From NCBI RefSeq assembly GCF_011317445.1, contig NZ_JAAAPL010000003.1:682001-746000 (forward strand): DNA of 64,000 bases, given 5' to 3'. The DNA comes from Chelativorans multitrophicus (GTDB taxonomy: Bacteria > Pseudomonadota > Alphaproteobacteria > Rhizobiales > Rhizobiaceae). A program made the translations under genes and the position numbers. The notes below the pieces were generated by a model, which searched no databases, had not been told where the DNA came from, and saw only the letters and a program-made list of their open reading frames with translations. Positions 35,267 to 45,448 of the stretch are shown here, in pieces (position 1 is the first letter of the stretch; the number at the start of each line of letters is the position of its first letter).

Positions 35267-36600
35267 GCGACACGGCCTCGCCGGAACCGGGCGCGCTCTT
35301 TTCTGACATCCGCTTCGCCGGACGCAAAACGGTTGTTGCGGCGGTTTCGGGCGGCGGCGATTCACTCGCCCTTCTCTTTCTCCTTCAAGATTTTCTGGAA
35401 CGGCAGCCTTCGGGACCATCGCTCCTGGCGGTGACCGTCGATCATGGGCTCAGGCCCGACTCGGCAACGGAAGCGCGAGCTGTCGGCGAACTCGCCGCTG
35501 CGCGGGGCATCGCTCACCGCACGCTTAGATGGGAAGAAGCAAAGCCCAAAGCCGGCATTTCCGCCGCGGCGCGGGAGGCGCGATTGGCCCTGCTTGCGCG
35601 CGCTGCGCGCGAAGCGGGAACGGATCTCGTTTTCACGGCACACACCGCCGACGACCAGGCGGAAACGCTGGCTATGCGGCTTTCGCGGGGCGGCGGGCGC
35701 GGCGCGGCGGGGATTGCGCCCGCCACGCTCTTTGAAGGGGACGTCTGGTTCACGCGGCCGCTGCTTCACACGCGTCGCGCGGCGCTCAGGACATATCTCG
35801 GTGAGCGCGGCATCAGCTGGTTCGAGGACCCGAGCAACCGGGATCCGCGTTTCGAGCGGGCTCGGGTGCGCGCCTGCCTGGACGAAGACCGTACCCAGGC
35901 CCTTCTGGCGGAGGCGGAAAATGCGCAGCGCCTTCGGCAGGAGCAAGGGCGGGCCGCCGCAGATCTCATCGGGAGCGCCGCGACGCGTGTCGCTCCCGGC
36001 CTCCTTCGTTTCGCGCTCGCGGCCGCTTCGGAAGAAAAAGGCGGGCTCTATGCGCTTCGCATCGTGCTTGCCGTGGCCGGCGGCAGCCCTCATCTGGCCG
36101 ACGAAGCGCGCTCGGCGGCGCTCCTGCGCCGCGCCCTTGAGGATGAGCGGTGCCGCGTCAGTCTTTCCCGCGCCGTCGTTACGAGAAAGCGGGATTGGCT
36201 GTATCTCCATCGCGAAAGGCGCAACCTGCCGGAGACTTCCCTTTCCGGCGAGCAGATCTGGGACGGGCGCTACCGTCTGGTTCCGGCAGGCCAATTGAAA
36301 GGCGCGTGCGTTGCTGCTTTCGGCCCGGCAAACGCGGCTGCCCGCGATGTTGCGGAAGCGGAAGCGCCAGCCGGCCTTCTACGGTCGGCACTTGCGGCTG
36401 AGCCGGCCATCTGGCGGGGTGATCTTTGCCTTGGGCTTGCAAGCGATATGGAGGGGCTTGTGCTCCAGCGCCTGGCCCAACCCTGGGCAAGGCTTCTGCC
36501 CTCTTTCGACCTTGCTCCCGCGTCCGCTCTTCTGGAACTCTTGAACGGTTCTGTGCCGCCGATCCTGCCATTCGATGGCCATAAAGAACAGATGGGATAA
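35260..36600 (+). CDS. tilS: tRNA(Ile)-lysidine synthase
   Basis: Modifies C34 of tRNA-Ile(CAU) to lysidine so that it reads AUA. 446 residues from the TTG at 35260, which overlaps the cpoB stop (TTGCTGA). The PP-loop AAVSGGGDSLALLFLLQ, VDHGLRPDSATEA, FTAHTADDQAETLAMRLSRG and GISWFEDPSNRD are diagnostic. The C-terminal third is weakly conserved. The start is uncertain: no ATG fits and upstream in-frame starts would overlap cpoB by up to about 95 bases. Confidence 0.92.
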   Translation: MLSDTASPEPGALFSDIRFAGRKTVVAAVSGGGDSLALLFLLQDFLERQPSGPSLLAVTVDHGLRPDSATEARAVGELAAARGIAHRTLRWEEAKPKAGISAAAREARLALLARAAREAGTDLVFTAHTADDQAETLAMRLSRGGGRGAAGIAPATLFEGDVWFTRPLLHTRRAALRTYLGERGISWFEDPSNRDPRFERARVRACLDEDRTQALLAEAENAQRLRQEQGRAAADLIGSAATRVAPGLLRFALAAASEEKGGLYALRIVLAVAGGSPHLADEARSAALLRRALEDERCRVSLSRAVVTRKRDWLYLHRERRNLPETSLSGEQIWDGRYRLVPAGQLKGACVAAFGPANAAARDVAEAEAPAGLLRSALAAEPAIWRGDLCLGLASDMEGLVLQRLAQPWARLLPSFDLAPASALLELLNGSVPPILPFDGHKEQMG

Positions 36601-36710
36601 ACCATGCTGCTCGGATTTGCCTTTCATATTGCCGGAATGCTTGGCAACGCTGCGCTTGCTCCCTATGTTAGGGAAGACGATGCCGGCCTCGGCGCACTCA
36701 CGGAACGAAC

Positions 36711-38648
<1,938 letters not shown>

Positions 38649-39011
38649 TTCGAGAAATCGCACATCGAGACGCCGCGGAAGAAATTCCGCGGCTTTTCCT
38701 TTATGGGGACGGTTTTTGCCGCCTCTTCAAGCGAGGGCGATATCCCCGCTTCAAGGTTCGGACAGATGAGAGCCGCGCATGACGAGGATGAAATGGGCTC
38801 TGCCCTCCTGCTCGCCACGAAAGTGTCTCTTTGCCGGAATACGGGGAACTGGGATTAGCCAATCGTTAACCAAGCTGGACAAGCGGCTGTTCATATGGAT
38901 TGGTTATATTTTCCCACTTAAAGTGCTTGTACACGCGAAGCCGTGACATGAGAGGGAAGGAGCGCTGCTTTGCGAGCAAATCCTAGATCGGTACGGATGA
39001 AGAAAAGCAAT
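38649..39011 (+). other. Intergenic region ftsH-glmM
   Basis: 363 bases holding the ftsH terminator at its left end and presumably the glmM promoter at its right end. An ATGAGAG sequence with GGAAGGAG lies 50-60 bases before glmM. I see no RNA gene, repeat or further coding sequence in the middle part. Confidence 0.6.
38672..38697 (+). terminator. Intrinsic terminator of ftsH
   Basis: Nine-base perfect stem GCCGCGGAA / TTCCGCGGC with a GAAA tetraloop, followed by TTTT. It starts 24 bases after the ftsH stop. Confidence 0.9.
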
Positions 39012-40367
39012 ATGTCGAAACAGTATTTCGGGACGGATGGGATCCGGGGACGGGCGAATCGTTTTCCCATGACCGCGGAGGTGGCAATGCGCGTTGGCAT
39101 GGCTGCCGGGCTGTCCTTTCAGAATGGCAGCCACCGGCACCGCGTCGTGCTGGGCAAGGACACGCGCCTTTCGGGCTACATGATCGAAAATGCCATGGTC
39201 GCGGGTTTTTGCGCGGCGGGCATGGACGTGTTCCTTCTTGGTCCTATCCCCACTCCCGCCGTTGCCATGCTGGTGCGCTCGCTGCGCGCCGATATCGGGG
39301 TGATGATCTCCGCCTCGCACAACCCCTATCACGACAACGGCATCAAGCTCTTCGGGCCGGACGGCTACAAGCTCTCGGATGAAATCGAGAACCGCATCGA
39401 GGCGATGCTGGACCGGGATGTGGAACTGGCGCTGGCGGATTCGGAAAGCCTTGGCCGTGCCAAGCGCGTCGACGGGGTTCACGACCGCTATATCGAATTT
39501 GCCAAGCGCACGCTGCCGCGCGACATGTCGCTCTCGGGCCTGCGTGTGGTTATCGACTGTGCCAATGGTGCGGCCTACAAAGTGGCACCGGCTGCCCTAT
39601 GGGAGCTTGGAGCCGAGGTGGTGCCGATTTACGTCGACCCCAATGGCTTCAACGTCAACGAGGAATGCGGTTCGACCCACCCGATGAGCCTTGCGAAGAA
39701 GGTGCACGAGGTGCGCGCCGATATCGGCATTGCGCTTGACGGCGATGCGGACCGCGTTGTCATCGTGGATGAAAATGGCACGATCATCGATGGCGATCAG
39801 ATCATGGCGCTCATCGCGGAATCCTGGCACGAGAACGAAAAGCTCATAGGCGGTGGAATCGTGGCCACGGTCATGTCCAACCTGGGTCTTGAGCGCTTCC
39901 TTCGCGGCCGGGGGCTCGAGCTCCATCGCACCAAGGTCGGCGACCGTTATGTGGTTGAACATATGCGTGAGCATGGCCTCAATATCGGCGGCGAACAGTC
40001 GGGCCATGTCGTCCTCTCGGATTTTTCCACCTCCGGTGACGGGCTTGTCACGGCTCTGCAGGTGCTCGCCCACATAAAGCGGCTGAACAAGCCAGCGAGC
40101 GAGGTCTGCCGGAAATTCGAGCCGGTGCCGCAGGTCTTGAAGAATGTGCGCATCAGCGGCGGCAAGCCGCTTGAAGCCGCCTCCGTCAAGGCCGCGATCG
40201 CGGATGCGCAGGCGCAACTCGGCGATACCGGACGGCTCGTGATTCGGCCCTCGGGTACCGAGCCGCTGATTCGCGTCATGGCCGAGGGTGACGATCCGGA
40301 ACTGGTCAGGAAGATGGTGGACAGCATCGTCGATGCCATCGCCGACGCCAGGACGGCGGCGGCGTAA
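39012..40367 (+). CDS. glmM: Phosphoglucosamine mutase
   Basis: Interconverts glucosamine-6-phosphate and glucosamine-1-phosphate for peptidoglycan and lipopolysaccharide. 451 residues. [13 protein letters not shown] start, phosphoserine loop [17 protein letters not shown] near 101, metal loop [13 protein letters not shown], sugar loop [10 protein letters not shown] and phosphate loop [14 protein letters not shown] are all present. I use ATG 39012 for length; a TTG at 38970, well spaced from GGAAGGAG, and an ATG at 38997 are also in frame, and the TTG has the better ribosome site. Confidence 0.95.
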   Translation: MSKQYFGTDGIRGRANRFPMTAEVAMRVGMAAGLSFQNGSHRHRVVLGKDTRLSGYMIENAMVAGFCAAGMDVFLLGPIPTPAVAMLVRSLRADIGVMISASHNPYHDNGIKLFGPDGYKLSDEIENRIEAMLDRDVELALADSESLGRAKRVDGVHDRYIEFAKRTLPRDMSLSGLRVVIDCANGAAYKVAPAALWELGAEVVPIYVDPNGFNVNEECGSTHPMSLAKKVHEVRADIGIALDGDADRVVIVDENGTIIDGDQIMALIAESWHENEKLIGGGIVATVMSNLGLERFLRGRGLELHRTKVGDRYVVEHMREHGLNIGGEQSGHVVLSDFSTSGDGLVTALQVLAHIKRLNKPASEVCRKFEPVPQVLKNVRISGGKPLEAASVKAAIADAQAQLGDTGRLVIRPSGTEPLIRVMAEGDDPELVRKMVDSIVDAIADARTAAA

Positions 40368-40451
40368 GCCTTTCAAAAGAAACATTCCCCGCCGGCGGCT
40401 TTGTCCCGCCGGCCGCCCTTTCTCATATTGCGCGGCAAAAGTTTATTAGGG

Positions 40452-40467
40452 TTAAGCGAGGCTTAAC
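40452..40467 (+). promoter_or_regulatory. Perfect CtrA box upstream of outer-membrane protein gene 1
   Basis: TTAAGCGAGGCTTAAC is an exact TTAA-N7-TTAAC site, with 69 bases between it and the start codon. A GANTC methylation site (40491-40495) lies 23 bases downstream. Confidence 0.75.
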
Positions 40468-40536
40468 TTTTCTGTTGCAGCTTTCGACATGATTCAACCA
40501 GCCGGGCACGGGACGGCTTTTGGGGGTGTTTGTGAC

Positions 40537-41385
40537 ATGTCGAGAATGATCAGGCCGATTTTTGCCTCAGTTGCCCTTGCGCTTGCAACCAGCGCCAACG
40601 GTGCAGACCTTTATGTTCCGCCAGAGGCTCCGCTTCCGCCCCCGCCGGTTATCGAGCAGCAGCCGGTCTCGGTCGGCGGCTGGTATCTGCGCGGCGATAT
40701 CGGCTATCGCTGGTCGGACCTGCGCGGAACGGAATACATCACCTACGGTCCGCCTCCCGGAACCAGCGAGTTCACAACGACCGAGCTCGATGGCGCCATG
40801 TCGCTCGGCGGTGGTATCGGCTATCAGATCACGCGCCACTTCCGCACCGATCTCACCGCCGATTACTGGTTCGATTCGGACTTCCGCGGCACGACGGCCG
40901 GGTTCTGCGGTGGTGTTCCCTGCACCTCGACGGACCGGTCGTCCTACAGCGCGCTTTTGCTGATGGCCAATGCCTATGTCGATCTCGGCACCTATTACGG
41001 CTTCACGCCCTATGTGGGTGCGGGTATCGGCGGCGCCCGCATCAAGTGGGACAGGCTTCGCAATACGATCGGCGATGATGATTTCTACCATGACGGCGGG
41101 AAGGAATGGCGCTTTGCCTGGTCGCTTATGGCGGGCACTTCATACTGCCTGACCCAGAACCTGCAGCTCGACGCCGGCTACCGCTATACCCGGATCCAGG
41201 GCGGCAGGATGTTCGAGTTCGGCTCGGGCGTCGGCCCCGGTTTCGACGATGGCTTCAACGTCCATGAGGCACGCGCCGGCCTGCGCTACTCCTTCGGCGG
41301 CGCAAATGCGAATTGCGCGGTGCCGCAGACAATCGCCTATCAGCCGGCCTATGAGCCCCCGGTAGAGCCGGTGATCTATAAGTAA
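40537..41385 (+). CDS. Outer-membrane beta-barrel protein (Omp25/RopB-like)
   Basis: 282 residues with a signal peptide (about 1-22, ending SANGA), a Pro-rich mature N-terminus (PPEAPLPPPPVIEQ), then an eight-strand barrel with GWYLRGDIGYRWSDL, ALLLMANAYVDLGTYYGFTPYVGAGIGGA, LDAGYRYTRIQGG and the closing ARAGLRYSFGG. After the last strand it has a 29-residue extension ending PVEPVIYK rather than a terminal aromatic residue. ATG 40537 is used; an earlier in-frame ATG at 40489 would spoil the signal peptide. Preceded by a perfect CtrA box, which suggests cell-cycle regulation. Confidence 0.9.
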   Translation: MSRMIRPIFASVALALATSANGADLYVPPEAPLPPPPVIEQQPVSVGGWYLRGDIGYRWSDLRGTEYITYGPPPGTSEFTTTELDGAMSLGGGIGYQITRHFRTDLTADYWFDSDFRGTTAGFCGGVPCTSTDRSSYSALLLMANAYVDLGTYYGFTPYVGAGIGGARIKWDRLRNTIGDDDFYHDGGKEWRFAWSLMAGTSYCLTQNLQLDAGYRYTRIQGGRMFEFGSGVGPGFDDGFNVHEARAGLRYSFGGANANCAVPQTIAYQPAYEPPVEPVIYK

Positions 41386-41475
41386 CCGCTTTTCGTCCTC
41401 GCACAATTGGCCGCCCGGTCTAGCACCGGGCGGTTTCATTTTTGCAACAGGAAAATCGGTAACCTCCCGTTATCC

Positions 41476-41491
41476 TTAACTGCTGCTTAAC
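41476..41491 (+). promoter_or_regulatory. Perfect CtrA box upstream of outer-membrane protein gene 2
   Basis: TTAACTGCTGCTTAAC is an exact TTAA-N7-TTAAC site 70 bases before the start codon, nearly the same spacing as at the first outer-membrane protein gene. A second TTAAG half-site follows at about 41500 and a GAATC (GANTC) site at 41504-41508. Confidence 0.75.
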
Positions 41492-41561
41492 CCGGATGGT
41501 TAAGAATCTCCGCAGGACGGGGGGCATCTAAAACTCCGTCGCGATTTGCGGAGAAAATTCC

Positions 41562-42245
41562 ATGCAGAAATCCTGCAGCCTTACCTTGATCGCGGCTGCG
41601 ATCCTGTTCGCCCAGGCAGAGCCGGGTCGCGCGGCCGACTATGACCCGCCTATGATCATCGAAGAGGCGCCGCTCGTGCCGGTCGAAGTCGGCTCCGGTT
41701 GGTATCTGCGCGGCGATGTCAGCTATAGCGTCAACAAGTCCGTCTACGATGTCGATACTCTCGCCGATGATATCGATAACAACCGCATTGGCGGCAGCGT
41801 CGGCGTCGGGCACCATTTCACCGATCTCCTGCGGGCTGACATCAATGTCGCCTATATCGCGGGCGACGACTATGACGACGGCGTCATCGCAGCGGAACGC
41901 CGGGTTTGGAGCGGCATGGTCAACGGCTATCTGGACTTGGGCACCTTTGTGGGCCTGACCCCCTATGTGGGCGCCGGCGCCGGGCTCCTCTATACGAGCC
42001 ACGAAATTTCAGGCTCCGATCCGTTCTTCACCGACGCGTTCAGCTCGATCGACCGTCAATACGAGTTTGCCTACGCGCTCAATGCCGGCGTGAGCTACCA
42101 GATGACGAATAACCTGTCGGTCGATGTCGGCTACCAATATCTAAATTCGCCCGGCACGAAATATGTGGATGTGGACCGTGGCACCGTGGAAGAGGGGGTG
42201 GATTTCCACCAGGTGAAAATGGGCCTGAGATACGATCTCTGGTAA
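41562..42245 (+). CDS. Outer-membrane beta-barrel protein, second paralogue
   Basis: 227 residues with a signal peptide (about 1-24, ending GRAA) and an eight-strand barrel of the same family as its neighbour: PMIIEEAPLVPVEVGSGWYL, GGSVGVGHHFTDLLRADINV, GYLDLGTFVGLTPYVGAGAG, and a last strand ending MGLRYDLW with the terminal aromatic residue that outer-membrane insertion prefers. It lies 176 bases after the first paralogue with its own CtrA box, so the two are independently transcribed. Followed by a strong bidirectional terminator. Confidence 0.9.
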   Translation: MQKSCSLTLIAAAILFAQAEPGRAADYDPPMIIEEAPLVPVEVGSGWYLRGDVSYSVNKSVYDVDTLADDIDNNRIGGSVGVGHHFTDLLRADINVAYIAGDDYDDGVIAAERRVWSGMVNGYLDLGTFVGLTPYVGAGAGLLYTSHEISGSDPFFTDAFSSIDRQYEFAYALNAGVSYQMTNNLSVDVGYQYLNSPGTKYVDVDRGTVEEGVDFHQVKMGLRYDLW

Positions 42246-42274
42246 GCGGTTCGGGCACGCGGTTCCAAATGGAA

Positions 42275-42304
42275 AAGGGCCGGCATGGAAGCATGCCGGC
42301 CCTT
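42275..42304. terminator. Bidirectional terminator between convergent genes
   Basis: Perfect 13-base stem AAGGGCCGGCATG / CATGCCGGCCCTT with a GAAG loop, between the convergent outer-membrane protein and symporter genes. Confidence 0.85.
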
Positions 42305-42329
42305 CTTTCTCGCTAATTTCGATCGAAGC

Positions 42330-43700
42330 TCAGGCAGGCCGCGGAGTTGGTTCCGCACCCAGGATGTCGATCCGCCCAGCATTGTCGTAGCGGGTCTGGT
42401 CAAGAATGCCGGCGCGCTTTGCAACGATGGTGGGCACCAGCGCCTGGCCCGCGACATTGACTGCGGTACGGCCCATATCCAGGATCGGATCGATCGCGAG
42501 GAGCAGGCCGACGCCCTGCAGCGGCAGGCCCAGCGTGGAGAGGGTCAGCGTGAGCATGACGACCGCGCCCGTGAGCCCTGCCGTCGCCGCGGAGCCTATC
42601 ACGGAGACGAAGGCGATGAGGAAATAATCCTGAAGCGCCAGCGGGACCTGGTAAAATTCCGCGATGAAGATCGCGGCGATGGCCGGGTAGATGGCAGCGC
42701 AGCCGTCCATCTTCGTCGTTGCGCCGAGCGGCACGGCGAAAGCCGCATATTCGCGGGGGACGCCGAGCTCGCGTTCGGTCACAGCTTCCGTTACCGGAAG
42801 AGTGCCAATCGAAGAGCGAGAGACGAAGGCGAGCTGGATCGCCGGCCAGGCGCCCGCGAAGTAACGAAGCGGATTGAGCCCGTTCGCGGAGAGCAGGATC
42901 GGGTATACCACTACCAGCACGATGGCGAGGCCGATATAGATTGCGGCGGCGAACCAGCCAAGCTGCCCCAACGTCTGCCAGCCATACTGCGCGACTGCAT
43001 TGCCAAGCAGGCCAATCGTGCCGATCGGAGTCAGCCGAATCACCCACCACAAGACCTTGCGAACGATTGCGAGCAGGGAGCGGTTGAGCTCTAGGAAGGG
43101 CTCGGCCGCATGACCCACGCGCAACGCCGCGACCCCGACCACGATCGAAATAACGAGGAGCTGGAGGACATTGAAACTGAGTGAGGTGCTGGCCGCGCCT
43201 TCCGCAATCTTTGTCGATGCCTGCAGGCCGAACATATTAGCGGGCACCAGGCCCTTCAGAAAGTCGAGCCAGGAACCGGTGGTAGATGGCGCCGACGCGG
43301 CCGCGTGGTCGATAACCGCCCGCGCGCCGGGCTGGATAACGAGACCCAGGGCAATTCCGATCACGACCGCGATCAGGGCCGTGATGGCGAACCAAAGCAG
43401 GGTCTGCCACACCAGCGCCGCGGCGTTGGATAGCTGGCGCAGATTGCTGATGGAGGCCACGATTGCGGTGAAGATCAGCGGCGGAACCAGCGCGCGAAGA
43501 AGCTGGACGAAAACCGAACCGATCGTCTGCAGCGTCTGCGCGAGCCAGTTTGGATCCCCGGCTGGGCTGTTGCCGAGCTCCCGTGCGATAAGGCCGAGCA
43601 CGATGCCGAGCACCATTGCGGCCAAAACCTGGAAGCCGAAATTCAGGTAGAACGGCTTTTGTTTTGCCGGTCTTGGGAAGGATTGAGTCTGCGTTGACAT
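42330..43700 (-). CDS. Dicarboxylate/amino acid:cation symporter (DAACS family)
   Basis: 456 residues with the glutamate-transporter fold. The re-entrant hairpin motif SRSSIGTLPVT, the MDGCAAIYPAIAAIFIAEF segment and the last helix GLLLAIDPILDMGRTAVNVAGQALVP (with the Asp and Asn-Arg-Thr substrate residues) are present. It imports dicarboxylates or acidic amino acids with sodium or protons; this subgroup cannot be narrowed. Monocistronic; converges on the second porin-like gene and is divergent from the serC unit. Confidence 0.9.
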   Translation of the reverse strand: MSTQTQSFPRPAKQKPFYLNFGFQVLAAMVLGIVLGLIARELGNSPAGDPNWLAQTLQTIGSVFVQLLRALVPPLIFTAIVASISNLRQLSNAAALVWQTLLWFAITALIAVVIGIALGLVIQPGARAVIDHAAASAPSTTGSWLDFLKGLVPANMFGLQASTKIAEGAASTSLSFNVLQLLVISIVVGVAALRVGHAAEPFLELNRSLLAIVRKVLWWVIRLTPIGTIGLLGNAVAQYGWQTLGQLGWFAAAIYIGLAIVLVVVYPILLSANGLNPLRYFAGAWPAIQLAFVSRSSIGTLPVTEAVTERELGVPREYAAFAVPLGATTKMDGCAAIYPAIAAIFIAEFYQVPLALQDYFLIAFVSVIGSAATAGLTGAVVMLTLTLSTLGLPLQGVGLLLAIDPILDMGRTAVNVAGQALVPTIVAKRAGILDQTRYDNAGRIDILGAEPTPRPA

Positions 43701-44139
43701 GAGGTGGAACTCTTGCTTTCAAGCGACTTAACGGATGGCGCCCTGAAGCTCAGGAGTGCGCCTGGAATTGTTTCCCATATAGTGAGTCAAGAGCTGTCGA
43801 TTTAAGAATGTGATTTCAATTTCAGCTGCATTGCAGAATAAAAATTCTTCTGAGGCATCCTCATGCCGTGCCGGTCCGCGCTGGTACGTAGCAGCGAGCG
43901 TCCCTTCCGAAAGGGAAGGTGCGGCGTTCGGCACGATGGGCTCTTTGCGTCGTCTTGTAGCCCTGTCAAAGCTCCATTGCGATGAACGGGAGACAGAGAA
44001 AATAAGCCCGGCGCGTGGCCGGGCTTTCAATTGCGCCATTCATGGCAGTGCATTTCATCGGCACATTGCGATCGCAGATCAGAATCGCAAGTAGCGGCAA
44101 GACGAGCGATTTCATGAATGCCCCGCTTGCGCTTTGTCT
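43701..44139. other. Intergenic region symporter-serC
   Basis: About 440 bases without a convincing gene. It holds the symporter promoter region on the left, hairpins such as CCTTCC-GAAAG-GGAAGG near 43904-43920, and a nine-base terminator-like stem at 44004-44026. A frame open through 43810-44094 has no recognisable similarity and poor composition, so I do not call it. Confidence 0.5.
44004..44027. terminator. Terminator-like hairpin with no obvious gene
   Basis: Nine-base perfect stem AAGCCCGGC / GCCGGGCTT with a five-base loop. Read on the minus strand it is followed by TATTTTCTC, on the plus strand only by TC. Neither flanking protein gene ends here, so it may end a short untranslated RNA. 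Confidence 0.5.
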
Positions 44140-44146
44140 CCGCTTC

Positions 44147-44213
44147 GGGTAATGCCCGCAGCGGGCTACCCCTCCCCACCGAGGGGCGAGCTATCTGGAA
44201 GGATAGGAACAAC
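44147..44213 (+). promoter_or_regulatory. Structured serC leader (serC RNA motif candidate)
   Basis: Three possible hairpins. One pairs GGGTA (44147-44151) with TACCC (44167-44171) around GCCC/GGGC. A second pairs CCCCTC (44169-44174) with GAGGGG (44181-44186) and shares bases with the first, so the two exclude each other. A third, CTATC/GATAG (44191-44206), carries the GGAAGG ribosome site in its loop. Alphaproteobacterial serC genes are known to have a conserved leader motif at this place; I match it by position and layout. Confidence 0.5.
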
Positions 44214-45386
44214 ATGACCATGCTCGCGAAACCGGACCAGCGTCCGGCAAATCCCAATTTTTCTTCAGGACCCTGCGCAAAACGCCCCGGCTGGACGCCC
44301 GAGGCGCTGAAAGGCGCTGCCCTCGGCCGCTCTCATCGAGCCAAGATCGGCAAGGAAAAGCTCTCCCGCGCCATCGAACTCACCCGTGAGGTGCTGCAGG
44401 TTCCCGCCGATTACCGCATCGGCATCGTTCCGGCCTCCGACACGGGTGCCGTCGAGATGGCGCTATGGTCGCTGCTCGGCGAGCGCGGTGTCGATATGCT
44501 CGCCTGGGAATCCTTCGGGGCGGGTTGGGTGACGGATGTCGTCAAGCAGCTCAAGCTCAAGGACGTGCGGCGTCTCGAGGCCGACTACGGCAAGCTGCCC
44601 GATCTTTCCCAGGTCGATTTCGATCGCGACGTGGTCTTCACCTGGAACGGCACGACATCGGGCGTGCGCGTGCCAAACGCGGACTTTATCCCGGCCAACC
44701 GCAAGGGGCTGACCATCTGCGATGCCACCTCGGCGGCCTTCGCCCAGCGTCTCGATTTCTCCAAGTTGGACGTCGTCACCTTCTCCTGGCAAAAAGTGCT
44801 CGGCGGTGAAGGCGCACATGGCATTTTGATCCTATCCCCGCGTGCGGTGGAGCGGCTGGAAACCTATGTGCCGGCCTGGCCGCTGCCGAAGATTTTCCGC
44901 CTCACCAAGGGCGGCAAGCTGATCGAGGGCATCTTCAAGGGCGAGACCATCAACACGCCCTCCATGCTCTGCGTGGAAGACTATCTCGATGCGCTCGAAT
45001 GGGCGAAGTCGGTGGGCGGTCTTGAAGGACTGATCGGCCGCGCCGACGCCAATTTTGCCGTCATCGACCGTTTCGTGAACGAGAGCGGCTGGCTTGCGCA
45101 TCTCGGCGAAGATCCGGCCACGCGATCCAACACATCGGTCTGCCTCAGCATTGTCGACCCCGCGGTTGCGGCGCTGGACGAAGAGGCTCGGGCGGCATTC
45201 GCCAAGGGCATCGTCTCCCGGCTCGACAACGAAGGCGTCGCCTACGACATCGGCCATTACCGTGATGCGCCTTCGGGCCTCAGGATCTGGGCCGGCGCTA
45301 CGGTGGAGACTTCCGATCTCGAAGCGCTCATGCCTTGGCTCGACTGGGCCTTTCAAGAGCAAAAAACCGCGCTCCAGGCAGCCTGA
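44214..45386 (+). CDS. serC: Phosphoserine transaminase
   Basis: PLP enzyme that converts 3-phosphohydroxypyruvate and glutamate to phosphoserine. 390 residues, the larger alphaproteobacterial type. [15 protein letters not shown] at the start, [30 protein letters not shown] with the PLP lysine near 194 and [17 protein letters not shown] are recognisable. ATG 44214 follows a structured leader. serA starts 62 bases after its stop, forming the serine operon. Confidence 0.95.
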   Translation: MTMLAKPDQRPANPNFSSGPCAKRPGWTPEALKGAALGRSHRAKIGKEKLSRAIELTREVLQVPADYRIGIVPASDTGAVEMALWSLLGERGVDMLAWESFGAGWVTDVVKQLKLKDVRRLEADYGKLPDLSQVDFDRDVVFTWNGTTSGVRVPNADFIPANRKGLTICDATSAAFAQRLDFSKLDVVTFSWQKVLGGEGAHGILILSPRAVERLETYVPAWPLPKIFRLTKGGKLIEGIFKGETINTPSMLCVEDYLDALEWAKSVGGLEGLIGRADANFAVIDRFVNESGWLAHLGEDPATRSNTSVCLSIVDPAVAALDEEARAAFAKGIVSRLDNEGVAYDIGHYRDAPSGLRIWAGATVETSDLEALMPWLDWAFQEQKTALQAA

Positions 45387-45448
45387 GTTCTTTCGGCCGC
45401 AGCCATGCGGCCCCCCTTTCCTCAATTCGTCAAACAAGGAGCCTGGAT

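Noticed and set aside
43810-44094. 94-codon plus-strand open frame upstream of serC
   Set aside because: It runs through a terminator-like hairpin, has no ribosome site or family resemblance, and overlaps structured sequence.
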